A stretch of 64,000 nucleotides of DNA from Rhabdornis inornatus. Its lineage: Eukaryota > Chordata > Aves > Passeriformes > Rhabdornithidae. Positions within the stretch are counted from its first letter, which is position 1, and each line of letters begins with the position of its first letter. Where the stretch lies: NCBI GenBank assembly GCA_013397075.1, contig VWZS01000638.1:1365529-1429528 (forward strand), read 5' to 3'. Shown here one piece after another: positions 13,501-27,677 of the stretch. The notes under the pieces were generated by a model, which was given only the letters and a program-made list of their open reading frames with translations, made no database searches and was not told the DNA's origin. The translations under genes and the position numbers were made by a program.

Positions 13501-16500
13501 TTACCCTGTAAAGAATTACATTAAATGACATCAGATTACACAGAGCAATCAGGAAACACTTTTCCTCCATTTTCTGGACACTGAGGACCAATACCTTGAT
13601 AGGTTTCTTGGGAGTCAGGTTGTAGTGAAACCACAGTCCCAGGACTTGGAGAAAAGGTTCCTGCACACAGATTGCAGCAGGAGGAGTTCCCCTTTCTGTG
13701 GATTTTCAGTGTAGAATTTGAAATAACAGGAGGTTGTTCTTGCTTGTAAAGGTCCCCACATTGCTTCTGGTGGGAAGACACCAGATTGTTTGGCAGTCCC
13801 ACAAGGAACACAGGGGAGATTTTTTGCCAGCAAAATCACAGACTACAAGAGGAACAGAGTCTCTGTAATGAAACACTGAGGAGTGGGCAACACAAGATTG
13901 TTGTGGTGATCTGCTTTTGTCCCCAGTGTAATGTAGAAGACTCTGAATAGGGTGTCACTGTGGGTGCAAGGAGAGTTTGCTTGATTGAGATGGGTTCTTC
14001 ATTCCCACCAGCTAAGTAATGGCTGAAATACATCTCAAAGAAGCATGGGAAGACTGAAACCTAAGTGAGGAGCCCTGTGCTCATCACGGAAATGAAAAAA
14101 AGAAAAGGAAAAAAAAACCCAGGGAAATTGGAAATACAACAGATGCAGATCTACAAACGTCTGGTCAGTCTAATGGACCAGTCCCAGTCTGGGGCTACAT
14201 AAAGGGAAGAGGACTCTGCTGATGCAACTGGAAGAGCCTCAAGCTAAATGATCACCCACCAAATAATATGTAATGAAGTCTTAAAACATCTGTTGATGAT
14301 CAGGAGGACAGAGACTCCAGCAGAAAAGGGCAAAGATGGCTTTTCTTACCAGTGTTTATACTGGCCTGCATTAGGATCAATCAAATGTGCAGTGATCCTT
14401 TTTTCAACCAAGCCTATGGAATTAATGCTCATCTGTGAAATACTTCACATAGGACACAGTTCTGTTGGTCTACTGCTAAACCATTGCTTAATAGAAAATA
14501 CTGCTAATCTGAACTCTCTCCTTAGCGTATGTTTGTTGCTGCTCTTATCATTTATTTTTGGGTTGTTACGAATTTTCAGTATCATTTTCTTTAAACAAGA
14601 GAACACATTATTCAGAAAGTGCCAAACAACATCTTTATAATTATTATGAAATCTCCTATAGAGCGTTTCCTGTTAATTTTCATAGTGTTTTGAAGAAAAT
14701 TCTTTTGAAGGCTTTTATAGGCTCTTGTCCAACATATCTGGGGAGTCTGTTTTTCAACATCTAGTTTTACTCTTGAACGTTTATTTATGGCCACTTCAGT
14801 GCCTTTAACTTCCTAGGATTGTAAAATATTTTTTTAACCACCTTACTGATCTTAGATTTGCACAAATTTGGACAAAGGCCAGCTGATTCACTAGTAATTA
14901 AGGTATATTCACAAAATTGTTCCTAAAACAACTTTGTTTACTGCTGGTGTTCTGCTTTGCAATGTTGTATGTGAAGAGGCACACAAGGCTAGCTTTGTTT
15001 GGGCTGCCTACAGCTACACCATATACTCTTTGTGCAGGGTACAGGCAGGAAGCTATAGAGGCTGAAGTTCACAGCAGATATTGCAAACAGGACATGAATT
15101 CCAGTGCAAGCTCCTTTCAGAAACCTAGTCATTTTTGTCACCTTTTTCCTCACTTTTTTTACTTTGCTTTTATACCTGCTTATTTTTAAAGAATTCGAGT
15201 TGGTGTCATCTTTTTCCCACCCCCTTATCTATGAGTGCTTATCGGGGTTGCAATATAAGATCTAGAACAAACTGGAATGATTTAGGCTTCTGGTATTTCC
15301 TGGCTGCTTATAAAAGTAGCTGGCAACTTCTTCTATCTGTATTTACAGTGATGGGAGCAACTGTTTTTATAATGGATCCTCTTAAACTTGAAATATAAGT
15401 GGAAGTTTCTGTTCCCTTGAGATCATGTCCTGTTGGCTACTGCTTTTCATTCTAAATATTGTTCATGGTAATTCTGCTGGTGCAGTAAAAACTGGTTCTA
15501 CTTTACCTTTCAACTCTGCCCATAATAGGCTGCTTTGTACACAGCTGATTATTTCTTTACATCTGCTTCTACACAGGGACAGTGCTTTTTCAAATAGGGC
15601 AGGAATGGCTAAGCCCATCATCCTACAGCCCAGGTAACCTCAAGACTGTGTGTCTTTCTGCAGATCATAGTGCAGCTGACATCTGGCCGACATCCACACA
15701 GAAAGAGAGGATTCTTTAGGTGAAATGTTCTCAACCAGTAAATACATAAAGGTAGCTGGAAATTGGAAGTATTTTGGGGGTCTCCTGCTAAGCATGACAT
15801 CTGTCTGTAGAATATTCCAAAAGAAGGCCCTAGGAAAGAAAATTATGAAGTGAGAAACTGTTTGTGTTAAGGTTAAATTGTTCAAAAAATAAGTATTGTA
15901 ATTAGTTCTGAATTAGCTCCTCTGATGTTACATCAAGCCTTATTAGCCTTCTTTTAGCAAAAAACTGAGGTTGTTGCTTAACTTTCTGGAACAAGCCATG
16001 AATTCCTGAATTCCACTGTTTTTCAGAGGCTGTGGTTTGATTCCCAGAACTAAAATGAATCTGATTCTTGAGCTGGCATATACCCTTAAAGCATTCCTAG
16101 ATCAGGGTTCTTAAAAGAGAAGCTTTGGTTTCAGAACCTCTTCCACATTAATGGGTTCCTTATGAGTGATAATGGTGCAATTATGAGACATGGAGAACCA
16201 GACTGAGCAGTTGCCCTTTTCATGTTCATTGGAGGGGAAGGAGTAGACACTGGGGGTCATGGGGTCGAAATTTGGCCTAAGGAGGAAAACAAAATCTTCT
16301 AACCATGTTACATGGCATGTACCATGTTAAGAAGGCTGTTTACAACAGGACTCATTCAACAACATCGAAATCTTGTGGAATCTTTCCGTGCTGCTTGAAT
16401 TTAAATCGCATTCTGTTCCTGTCATGCTCATCTGCTCAATGCCTTCGAGGGAAATTTGCAGAAAAAGCCCTATTGCTTACTACTTTTGGTTGACAGCAAC

Positions 16501-19500
16501 TTGTGAGGCAGGTAATCAGTGGTTACTGACACTGCTTTTATCTAGAGTACTGGAGTACTCCGTGCACAATTGTTTCAATTGGTTGGGCTGGGCTCTGTAA
16601 TTTCTGTTTTCTGTTCGTCACCACCTGTCAAGCAGTTGAATGCATTAACGAAAATTTGGCTCCAGTTGTACAAATTTATATGGGCTTATCATGGCCCCTA
16701 CATATGTTTGAACAACTGGCCATGAGTTCTGTACACTGCTGTGAAAAACAAAGGTGAGCTTCTCCTGGAAAGAATACTCTACTATGCAACGACATAACCG
16801 TAGGGGTATCACAGAGATCAGCTTGGCTGGCACCATGTCCCTGGGCTATTCACCCTGACACACTGGGTTAATTAGCAAATTACAACTGGCACTTCATGTA
16901 TCATTATTTCCAATCTCTTATCCAGAAATGGTGCTCCATGTATGGCAAGACCAATAACGAGTATTCACGTGCAAGAAGAGCCAGAGCCAAAGCCAAAAAA
17001 AAGTTTCGTGCTCATTTACGTGCTGCCAAAAACTAAAGGCTTCCCTAAAGAGCTTGATGATACCTTCATGGTAAGAGTGTGGAAATGCCCAGCAGAGCTG
17101 GCAGGCCAAGGGTTTAGCATTCATAAGGCTGCAGATTTAGAAGTCTGGGACAGCTCTCTTTGTCAGTCCAGCCTGCATATGTGACTCCTTATTTGACCTG
17201 GCTGTTGGAGCAGTGTCAAAAAACATATGTTACCTCATAGGTACCTATCAGAACTAACTAAATATGTGCTGGACATGTGCTGTGCATGTATCCAGATTTA
17301 ACAGTAAGGACTCCTGGGTGGAAAATTTCAAAGTTATCCTTTTTAGTGACTGATACTGCTCCATCAGATGTTATCTAATTAGTAGAAGCTTATCTTGGTT
17401 TTGTGAAATGAAATCTCCAAATGGCTGTTTTCTCTCTTAAAAAAAAATAAAAATTAATCAGTCCTGTGTTTAAAATTATACTGGATGGAGGCAGAAAACT
17501 AGAGAATAGAAGCCAAAATCCAGTGTATATCAGCTTTGATGGCATACCCAAACTCCACAGACTTCCACTGTGATTATATTAGACTGGGAAAATTCTTTTA
17601 TATGCCAAAATGAAAACTGCTAAGTTCCTGTCTTCTGAAGCTATTTGGGGCAGCAGGTCTTCAATATTCTTGTGGAAGAAGCCCTGGAAGGCTGCTAAGC
17701 AGGTGGGCTTTGAGTCTTTTTGCCTTTTTTTAGGGGGCATCCTGAAGAGTAGAGGTGGCTTTCTCCCTTACCCAGCACTTGAGCTCTCTTGCAGTCTCAG
17801 AACAGAGTCATGAGGCACAGGTATCCCCTGTGAACAGAGTGCCCTCATTCAGAAAACAGATCTTGCAGTCTTCTTGCACAAGGGTGGAAGGAGCAGTAAA
17901 AAAATTCTCTCTGGTTGTTACGTTGCATGTAATCCAATGCCATTCAGTGCCAAACCTTCTACTCTTGTCATAAAGAAGAAAAATAATGTAGGTGATAAAC
18001 TTCTCTTATGAAAATCTGCACTGCCAGCCACCAGCATTTAATTATCTTAGAACAGAAAGGTACAGCATAAGACTTATTAATAAAGCCAAGGAAAGTCTTC
18101 CTGGGAATGAGGGAGTTTTTGGGAGGTGACAATACAAGGCTACATCTCATGAGACAAAAGAGGAAAGACTTCCATACCGGAATCACTCTGGGCTTTTTGA
18201 GGAACAAGTGGCATCAATCTGGGCAGAAAAGTCCATTAATTCTGAGTAAGTACACCTAAACACAAGAACTTTTCTGGAGAAAGGCCAACCAAATGAAGAA
18301 AATCAAACTATAAACTCTGTGAACTTTGTATGATGCTGAGATTTGTTTATTTATAACAAAACAGAGAAAAAAGAGCCAGGAACACCTATCTTGTAACATG
18401 AACTTCAAAGTGCAAGATAAATATGAAGCTAAGAGTCAGTCAAGCCCAGGAATCCAACACAAAGTTTGTTCAAAACGTGAGCAGAGGTGCAGCTGTCACA
18501 ATGCTGACTTAGCATTCTTCAGGTTTCAAAGGAAAGTCAAGCCCATCAATATTTCCATATCCAAGTAAATCCATACCTAGTCTTAGCTGCAGACACTGCT
18601 CTCATTCACTAGAGAAAAACACAGAATGTCAGTTGTCCTTACAGATAAAAAAAACCCAACAAAACTAAATCAACCAATATGTGAATAATTGCATAGTGAT
18701 ATAATTTATTTCTGTCTGCTATATAGAAACCAAATTGGACTTAAAAGTTGTCATAATTTCAGTTATTATTTGGAAAAGTGATTCCCAAGAAGAGTTTTTG
18801 AGCCACTAGTCATCCACAGGAATCCCCACAGCAATCTCAGAACCACTGATAGTCCGGGCTCCTGACAGACAAAATCTGCAATAATTCAGTTGGCAATAAT
18901 CCATTGCTTTAATTTTTAAAATTATTACTGACTTGGAATGTTTATTTCTTTCAATTCTTTTTCATAAGAGCAAATTTTTTTCTGCAGTCAGTTAAGTATT
19001 TCACTGAGTTTGATCCACAGCATGCAGTTTAGGGAGCACCTTTTTTTTGTCCTTACTACCTAATTGACTACTGCAAATTACCTGCAGGAAACTTCTAGAA
19101 ATAAGACAGGTTTTTGGTAGGTGAGTAATGCTTTACCTGGAGCAAACAGGCTTTATTTTGCACTGTGTATGTAATTTCTTTTACAAAATGGGTGATTCTA
19201 CAGAGTGTATTTCCAAAATGCTAATATGCTGACAGGTCAGTAAATACAAAAGCTGAGAAATGAGAATTTGAGTGATTCACTCCATTTAACTGGAAAGAGA
19301 ATTTGCTCCCTGACTGTCTTTGAAGTTAGAGGTCAGTGGGGTTATTTTCCACAGGCCTGCTGACACATGAAGGAGGACAGGTGTTTCCATGGCTGGCCAG
19401 ACTAACAGTGGCAGGAAGGATGGAACCACGCTACATTGACTTTGTCTGAGTTAACCAAAACAAGGTTCCAGCTGCGGTTTTGAAGAAGCAGAAAACTTGA

Positions 19501-19550
19501 ATAGCCAGTGGCAGCAGCAGCTAATGAGAAGCAGAGCAGAGAGCAGCCTG
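7501..19550. other. Intergenic DNA, no gene recognised
   Basis: This is the left part of the gap between DRAM1 and WASHC3. Short ORFs (all under about 130 codons) show no family resemblance, no exon-like phasing and ordinary AT-rich composition. I recognise no CR1 tail, tRNA or LTR boundary. The stretch 12.9-14.3 kb is somewhat richer in G and C and could be an old repeat, but I cannot name it. Confidence 0.6.
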
Positions 19551-19558
19551 CTGTGAGA

Positions 19559-19652
19559 TGGATGGGTAGATATATAGATGGATCAGTGGGTGGATGGATG
19601 GATGGATGGATGGATGGATGGATGGATGGATGGATGGATGGATGGATGGATA
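19559..19652. repeat. (TGGA)n tetranucleotide microsatellite
   Basis: There are fifteen uninterrupted TGGA units at 19591-19650, preceded by imperfect GATG/TAGA units from 19559. The array creates artificial open frames (WMDG on one strand, HPSI on the other) that are not genes. Confidence 0.97.
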
Positions 19653-21484
19653 TGTGGGGCTGTCCCCAGTGGGATCTCAAAAAACTGTGTCTGGGATGGA
19701 CACCTGTGGGCTCCCAGCTGTCAGAAAGGTTCATGCCACTTGTGAAAGATGGGCACAAGTGGGACAAAATCCCAAAGAGGAGCCACTCTTGAGCACCATG
19801 AAAAAAAAGCCAGTCTTCCTCACTGCTGCTTTCACCCTCATTTCAGTTCGTCACTATGGCAGTCTTGGCAGGGGAGGCTGTTACAGTGCAAGACTTAGCA
19901 TTAATTCTCCTCTCAGCTCCCATTCTTATTCCTTGTTGCTGTTTCCAGTGTCTTCCTGACAAGACTTAGCTTGGCAAATTAGCACAACTGCTCTATAAAT
20001 CTCAGGTACAGTTCTGTTGTCTGCAAGTTAAACCAAATGGCAGCTCAAAATCTGGCAACTCCCTGCAGCCTGCCTGCAGGAGGACTCCAACTTCTCCTGC
20101 CTTTGGTGGATTAAAATCAGTGGGAGGTAATTATTGTTATTTTTAGCAGAAGGCTTAAGTATAGGAATCATAAACTGGCTGGAAAAGTCTGAAATGTGGA
20201 AAATCTGAAATTATTCTGAGGCTTTTTTCCAGTCTCCAGTTATTATCATAAAGCAGCAAAATCTGATTATCTATCACTAAAGTTTTCTTACTGACTCATC
20301 TGCCACATTTCTGCTGGCACCTCTCAGCACACATGTCCTTGATCCAGCATTTGTATCTCTGATTCAAACAGTAAAAAAAGAATGAAGGTATTTAAAATTT
20401 GAATTAGTTTGGATTGAATGTGAATTTTTGAATACTTTTGGACAGATTTCCTTCTAAAACAAGCAACATAGAAGCAAGGAAAAAAAAACCAACCTCGCCC
20501 CACCTTTTAAATTCAGTTTTCTGCACTGAGGTGGTTGTCTATCTTCCATCCCACTCCTCCAGTCACCCTGTGTATTTACTTTAGTATTTGTAGCACCACT
20601 TTGAGAGTAAGTTCCTCATGATTTTGCTTTATGGAAAACTGCAAGCCAACTTTAAAGCTTCTACAGTAAGTTTTTATTTATGAGTCATTTATACCAAAAC
20701 CAGACACTTTTGGAACTGAATGTTGCCCAGTCAGGACATTTAAGGAAAACAAAAATGTAAATTTAATATTAAATCTTTTTAAAGTTCCTTACAATGATCT
20801 GACAGTAGGAAAGCCCCTGCCTCACATGATATCTAGAATTTCATATTTTGTCATATACTCACCTAAATATATTGAAACAGGCAGACATGATAATTTCTAT
20901 TTAGGCAGCATGTCTGCACTTTTGCAACAGCTTAGGCATTATTACACTTGCTATTTCACAACAGGTGATACCAAGAACATTTTTGGTGCGCTCACCCTTT
21001 GGCCACACGTCCACATATGCTGGTGTAGGACAAAGGTTTGCTCAGCTGGATCTCACACTTTCTGCTCTACCCTTACCTACTGGGGACCTCAAAGAACTTT
21101 TATCATGCTGGTCCAGGTTGCTCTCTCTCTTTCTGTCTTGCCATGGTGGGTGTATGTCCAGAGCAAGTCATGGAAAGAATAAAAATGTTCATACCTGCAA
21201 CACACACAGTTCCACTTTTTCCTCAAGTCTTTCTCTCCCATGTGGCAAATCATCTTCTACATAGATGAGAAAAGGAATGAATGCAATAATCAGTGGAACT
21301 TTGTCAACCAGAAATGCCTTCCAGTGTGCAATCCAAGCCATCCTTTTGCAAGTACAAGCCTTCTATTTTACTGCAAGGGTGCTGGGGAGGTTAATAAGCA
21401 GATGTTGCAGATCTCAGACTGAATAAAGACTAGAAAGACTCACAGTTTTTAAAATGGGGAAAATCACATAACATGAATCACGCA
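19653..21484. other. Intergenic DNA, nothing recognised
   Basis: No gene, RNA or classified repeat is visible. ORFs around 20.8-21.3 kb overlap in several frames without any domain signature and look like chance. Confidence 0.55.
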
Positions 21485-21634
21485 ACACTTCCATCTCTGG
21501 CAGTGTTCAAGGTCAGATTGGATGGGGCTCTCAGCAACCTGGTCTAGTGAAAAGTATCCCTGTCCATGGCTGGGGCAGTGGAACTGGGTGATTTAAAGGT
21601 TCCTTGCAACCCAAACCATTCTGTGATTCTATGA
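21485..21634 (+). mobile_element. CR1 LINE 3' end (5'-truncated copy)
   Basis: The order of blocks is that of an avian CR1 3' end: GGCAGTGTTCAAGGTCAGAT, TTGGATGGGGCTCT, CAACCTGGTCTAGTG, TCCCTGTCCATGGC, GTTCCTTGCAACCCAAACCA, and finally TTCTGTGATTCTATGA, the CR1 tail octamer repeat. Only about 150 bp remain, as is typical of 5'-truncated CR1 insertions. There is no coding capacity. Confidence 0.93.
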
Positions 21635-21639
21635 CTTGA

Positions 21640-24600
21640 TGATATTTCCTAATTGCATGTTTTAAATATGAGACAAAGTATGGACTCTCTTGATCATTCA
21701 GTTCCTCTTTGGTAATAAAATGCTTCTGGCTTAAGTGTGAATCATTCTAAAAGGCTATATATGTAGAATAAATGTGATTCTCTCTAGTCCTATTTTTAAA
21801 TTTAAGACAAGATTGGTATGAAAAAGAAGGCCAAACCAATTCACAGGATAACATAAAGAGAATAAAATACATCATATCTTCATTAAAGCGATGTTAGCAG
21901 CTTTACACAAATATTTCTGACTGACCATAAGGATTTTCTAAAGGGAATGTGACAAAAATAATTGTTTTAAAGTTTCATGCATATCAATTACACCTCCTTG
22001 CAAGCAGCCTTAAGTCTTTCAAACCCAGAAAACTGGTTAAAAAGTGTTTTTTTTCCAGAGCTTTCTATTAAGTCTTTCCATCAAATCTTTGAAACTCACT
22101 GAACACAAAATAGCTGCACAAACATAGATGAACATCTTTGAAGTTGTGGAGTCAAGCTACTGCTCCCGTCATGCTCAGACAAATGATAGAGTCATGCTGA
22201 CAGTTGTTTTGGTAGATCTCTTATTTGTTTGTTTGTGTGCTTTGTTATAAGGGAAACATTACCTTTTCATATCTCTGTGGTTCCACCTAACCAATTAGAG
22301 AAAACTTGCTACCATATGGGGCATATGTCACCACTTCTGTGTTTAATTATTTGCTACTATCTTTTTTCCTCATCAGGAATCCAAGTTAATCATGTCAGAT
22401 GGAAAAATACAAGTTTACTGACTGCTGCAACTGAGTTTTGCCTCTGAGGAAATGCAGTTCTTACACGTTGCCTCAAGTGCCTGCCTATATATTTAGAGAT
22501 GGCCAAGATACACAATTTATACTGTTCAGGCACTCTCCAGACATTCAAAGTGGAATAGAATTTTCTTTAATCCTAAATTCGCCCATTTTTCCACTTCACC
22601 AGCCAAAAAAATGTGTTTAGAGGATGCATTGTAGGTGCCTGTGGTAACTGGGTATATTTATCAGGGCATCAGATGTTGCACCTTTTTACTGCTCTGTCAG
22701 AAAAATATTTCCTTTTATTACAATTGGAGTTTTCTGTCAAGAAACCCCTCCAATATTCAGACAGCCTTTCGGGGTGTACTACTGGTGCCAGAAAATAAAG
22801 TTTTACCAGACCTCTTCCCAACATCTAGTTTATATGCATCACTGCCTATTTTTTATTAGGCGTTATTTGGTATCTTTTCCACACTATCCCTCCTCACAGA
22901 AGAAGAATGAGTCAACCCATTTCTCCCAGTCTCTGCTGCATATACGTATTACAGTTTCAAGCCAAAACCGGGCTTTGAGACCATTATGAGTTTTTTTCCC
23001 CCTAAACATGCAAGCTGTAAATTGTCAGTTTTACAGCTACCTCTGCAACAGTATAACCTGAGATTCCTCTGCAAGTGCAGTGCCATTTGTGTTTTGATTT
23101 TGCAGTTATGCTCTGCATTCCCATAGGGAACCTCCAATGTTTTTATCTTTCCTGGGTGGTGGTATATAGTAGGACCCACGGCTGGTCTGTGGGTTAGAGA
23201 GGGTTAATGAATGAGGTTTGTTTTGAGAAGTATTCTCTGATCAAGGCTGTTAGCCTGGAGACCAAGAAGAGAAGAAGGAGAAGAGAAGAAGGAGAAAAGA
23301 AGATAACTGGGGGAAAAAACCCCACAAAGTATCTTCAGAAAGGGGAAGAATAGGGGTGGAAAGACTTTAATGAATGATTGTTGTGTTGACTAATTGTGAC
23401 TAATGAAGAAAAATGACAAAATATAGGAGACAACTATGAATCAGGTGAAGGGTGCAAGAAGTTTAACACATAAACGGCTTTATCCAATCTCACTTGAGGT
23501 AGTTCCCCTTTAGTGGTGTAGGGCAGCTATTACTTCCATGATTCTTGTACACGGTGTTCCGATGCTTTTAATCCAAGGGGAGCTTAGCAGAAAATGTTGT
23601 AGCAGAAATGGACAGGGAAATCCCTGTTGTGGGCTGCTGCACAGGTCCTGTGTCCCTCTCATTCCTGCTGCTGTGGTGCCAGGCTGGGGTTACCAGGGGC
23701 ACTGTCCTCACTGCACAAGGGGAAAAGTGAGGCTTACAAAGATTTTACTGAAGGTTGTGAAGTTCTGATGGGGCTGGATCTCTCTGGTAGGAGAGAGACA
23801 ACTGAGGAGGCCAATCACCAGTCTTGAAACTCTTTAAGAAAATCCTCTGGTCTGATTTTCTAGTTTGGCTCCCTCCACAGGACAAACGTGCTTGGTGGTC
23901 ACTGCAATGTGCAATGACTCGGTGTTCTCTGGACTGGAATGTGAATTGCAAAGTTGACTTCACTTCAAACCTGCCTTGCCACTACAGATTTACCTGTGAT
24001 CTGGACTTCCAGTGCAACCTGGGCCCAGTGTCTGGACCCTGCCTGCTCTCCTCCTGCATGGTCTGTGGGGCTGTGCTGCTGCTGACCAGCTCTGCCCCTG
24101 CCTTGCCACCAGCCTCAGTTCCTGTCTAGGCCTCCCTCAGGGGAAGAGAACCTGCCCTTGGTGCTGCCTGGCAAAGGTTCTCCCTCTGATCTAAATGTGA
24201 GAGCACCTAAACTTTTAAAATGTACTATTTTTAAAAAAATATAGAAAAAAAAACCAACTGGGTTTTTTCCTAACTTTCTCAAGAAATAATTTTGCATCAG
24301 AAGTTTCAGAAAAAAATCATCCCAAGCAGGGTATCTGATCTGGAATACTTTATCCCAATGGCTGGAACATGGCAGGTCTAAAAATCTGCTCTAAATGGGT
24401 CTGAAATGTTTAGAAATACTTCTCTGGCATTTTGCAGGAAATGGATGCAGAGGATGAGAGAAGCGTAGAAAGAGGAGACTAAGCAAGTCAGTGAGGCATC
24501 AAGGAGCTGGAGGAAAAAAAAGGAGGTCAGTCTTTCCTCTCCAGGAGCTCCAGTCATTCCTGTGAAAGAAAAATGAACTGAAAATTGACTCAAGTTGCTG

Positions 24601-25822
24601 CAACCATCTCAGATTCACCACCACAGTGTAAGAGCTGGTGGGAATTTCAAGTGGCATCTTGACCAGTTGCACTCAGAGGTGACATACTTTTAGGAAGTAT
24701 GGATAAATGCTCTGGTTTAGGGAGTTAAATATTATTCCTGCTATTGCCATGGGACTGTTTATGCAAATTAATGTCATGCAGAAAGGGTTTAGAAGACATG
24801 AAAAACGTCACAGCCTGCAAGACAAAACAGTGGGGTAGTAGAAATGAAAGAGACTCTTAAGTCAGACCCCTGAACTTTAGCCTTTGTTTAATCTCAGTGA
24901 CTCCCTTAACTATGGGGAAAAGAAAGCCTTTGCTCATGATGTATTCTTTGTCTTCTGCTGAAAAAGCTTCTACATATAAGACACAAAAACCATAGAGAAA
25001 CACTGAGAAATAGTAGCACTGGTGTTTCTTATATTTGCAGTCAATTATAAATGCAATTTGTAAGTATGTCATCTTGGGAGTAAAATGGAGCTGATAGTAG
25101 TTAAAGCAGCTGTAACTCTCCCCTCCTCACACACTAGAGAACCAAGAATTGGAGATGTCCCTCCTTGAAAATCAAATATTTTCAAAAATACTTATTTTAC
25201 TGTGTCTTGTTCAACAAATTTTTTTGTGATTTTTTTGTTATTGTCTTTTTTTTTCCCCCCATTTCTTCCTTCCTTGTTTCACATACAGCACAGACCATTT
25301 ACAAAGAGAATTACAGGTGGCTTCTTGAGAATAATGATCCAGGAGAAGAGGAAAGGGACAGCAGCCCTAGGATCTTTTCTATTTACAAATCCTAACCAAG
25401 AGGCTTCTGTTCCCTCTCATGCAACTTTACAAAGCTGTCTTTTCTTTGTACAACAACAACCAAACCACAAAATTATTCTGCTACTGCTTTCCCAACATTA
25501 CCATGAAATAACTCAGATATTGAACACCCTAGTGCTTTGGGTCTTGTTTTCTTCTTTTTACTTGTGTTTTGTTAAAAACATTTTTTGTAAGGCTGACCTA
25601 ACATATCTGTGATTTCTTCTGGGATTCTTGAATGGAGGAGAAAAGCTTTTATGTGGTTTTGCCTTCCCCAATTCTTCTTTCCTGATCTAGAACCATCTGA
25701 TTTTGGCTTGTGGCTTAAGGCAAATAGACCAAAGCTGTAACTGCAGTGTAATGGTGTCAGTGATTTTACGGAACATTTCATCACAATGTACCCCCTTCTT
25801 CCCAAATCTTGAGTAAAAAAAA
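21640..25822. other. Intergenic DNA, GC-richer patch but no gene recognised
   Basis: A purine run (AAGAGAAGAAGGAGA units) lies at about 23265-23300. From about 23.5 to 24.2 kb the base composition is richer in G and C than its surroundings and holds overlapping ORFs of up to 101 codons without any recognisable domain. It may be an old repeat or a non-coding exon. Confidence 0.5.
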
Positions 25823-25866
25823 CACTATAAACCAAAGGAAAAACCACTATAAACCAAAGGAAAGAC
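25823..25866. repeat. 22-bp tandem duplication
   Basis: Two head-to-tail copies of a 22-bp unit containing CACTATAAACCAAAGGAAA differ only near their 3' ends; a third partial CACT follows. Confidence 0.9.
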
Positions 25867-27625
25867 CACTTCAGAGCAAGGTGAGGAGAAGCCAGAAAAT
25901 CGTTTGTGATGGCAGGAATTTTGGAGAATAGTAATGTATATTGCCATCACTCCCTGACTTAATGAACCTCAACTGAGTATTGTTAAAGGCTCTTGGGACA
26001 GCAGCAAGAGATTTTCCGATCTCTGTACACACCAAAGTACAGGGGGTGGTTTCCATCAACTTACCAGCTGCTACAGTTCAAAACCAAACCTGCCATAATC
26101 TATTTTGTTAATGCTTTGTTTTTTAAAGAAAAAGAGTAGTCCTTGTAGACAAAAACCTCATGTAGGTCACTAAGGTTGCAAAAAATACTGTTAAAATGCT
26201 GTCATAAAACCAACCAAAGCAAAATTATTCTGCCCTGAATAACATGTGGTTACCATTTGTTTACAATTTAGTCCGGCTATCAAAACAAGCTAAACATTTT
26301 GCTAAACAGTTCACAGTCATTTTACAAAGAACACAGATTAGGGGAGGTGAATGTAGTATTTGCTCTTGTGGTGTCAGCAGCGCTGCTGAAGCTCTGCTCC
26401 CTGAGCCTGGGCATCAGGCAAGGTGCACAGGCTGATGTGTTTGTTGCTCACTGCGCTGTCCACCAAGCAGCTGATCCTACTGTAGCCACCCTAACGTCTT
26501 AAAAGAAAAGAAATAAGTGCAATGAATTAATTCCCTCTTCTTTTCATTTCATTCTTTACAAAAGAAAGGATTTAGAAAGAGGAGTGTGGTCCGGGGTTGA
26601 CAACACATCATTTTTCTTAGTACACAAATGACTTAAGACCAGGAATTGTAATTCGTCTGGAGGATAAACAGGGAAATGTTTTGCATGAAAGAGCTGTTGG
26701 AAGTGATGTGCAGAAGGGGAATGTCTGGTTGCCTGTGGAGGCTGAAGGGAGGCCTGCTTCAAAGCCAAGTTTCAAATATCATCTGTTTTCACTATAACAC
26801 TATGTAACAAAACAAGCCTCAGTAAAATTTTCATATAAGTGGGGGAGAATTTAGTTGTTTTGCTTTTCTTCACTGCCATTTCTTCTCTGATTCAGAAAGA
26901 TGTTTGAAGGAATTTTGTTTGCTTGGATCTTGAACATAAAGAATGTGCACTGCTCAGGAACAGATGAAGTGTTACAAATTGGAACTGAAAATATAAACAT
27001 GTTGGGAAGTTAGGAGTGTGCATGTGAGAATGTGTATGTATGGATGCATTTTTTTTTTGTGATGTGAAAGAGCTCATGTAATAAAACCTTTCAAAATCTG
27101 AGGATGAAGAGTCTGTCCATAATGAAGCTAAGCATCAATGAATGTTTTTTTTTTTTCTCCCCTAGTTCACTGTGTTTTCTTATGTAAGCTAGAAAGAAAA
27201 AGGTCAAGCAAAACTATTAAGTGAAGACTGGGACTAAAGTGAATTTGCTACGCAAACCTAAAATCAGAAATGCTGTCTATCCTCTAACCTTTAAGCTGAG
27301 GTGCATTGAAGGAAGGACATGAAATGCACTGGTGACAACTGCTTGCAACTGACAGATAAAAAAACCCGGAACAGATGAGCAAATGACTGCTGATCATAAG
27401 TTTCTCTTGTTTGACAGGGCATTCCTCTTGGCAGGTGACTCCTGTGTGATAAGGAGTCTCCCAAACAAAGATACATACTGGAAAATGCCCAAAGTATGGC
27501 ATCCAAAATGGCATGGCTGCTACCTAAGTTGATTGTGTGACATTAATTGTGGCTCTAGCTTGACTGTGTGCCCAGTGTGTGAATGAAATGGTAGGTGAGC
27601 TGCCCAACAGAGACATACTAAAAAC

Positions 27626-27628
<3 letters not shown>
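25867..27628. other. Intergenic DNA, nothing recognised
   Basis: Short unrelated ORFs only; no repeat family or RNA gene that I recognise. Confidence 0.5.

Positions 27629-27674
<46 letters not shown>
27629..27674. repeat. (CA)23 dinucleotide microsatellite
   Basis: Twenty-three uninterrupted CA units. A likely length-polymorphic marker. Confidence 0.98.

Positions 27675-27677
<3 letters not shown>

Noticed and set aside
14248..14640. 130-codon plus-strand ORF with a hydrophobic C-terminal stretch
   Set aside because: I considered a small membrane protein. It has no family resemblance or CpG/promoter context, and an overlapping frame is also open; most likely chance.
19402..19959. ORFs of 94-121 codons on both strands near 19.5 kb
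   Set aside because: They are driven by the (TGGA)n microsatellite, giving WMDG and HPSI repeats; not genes.
25202..25612. 136-codon plus-strand ORF in the intergenic gap
   Set aside because: Low-complexity Phe/Ser start, no domain, no splice context, and an overlapping ORF in another frame; chance.
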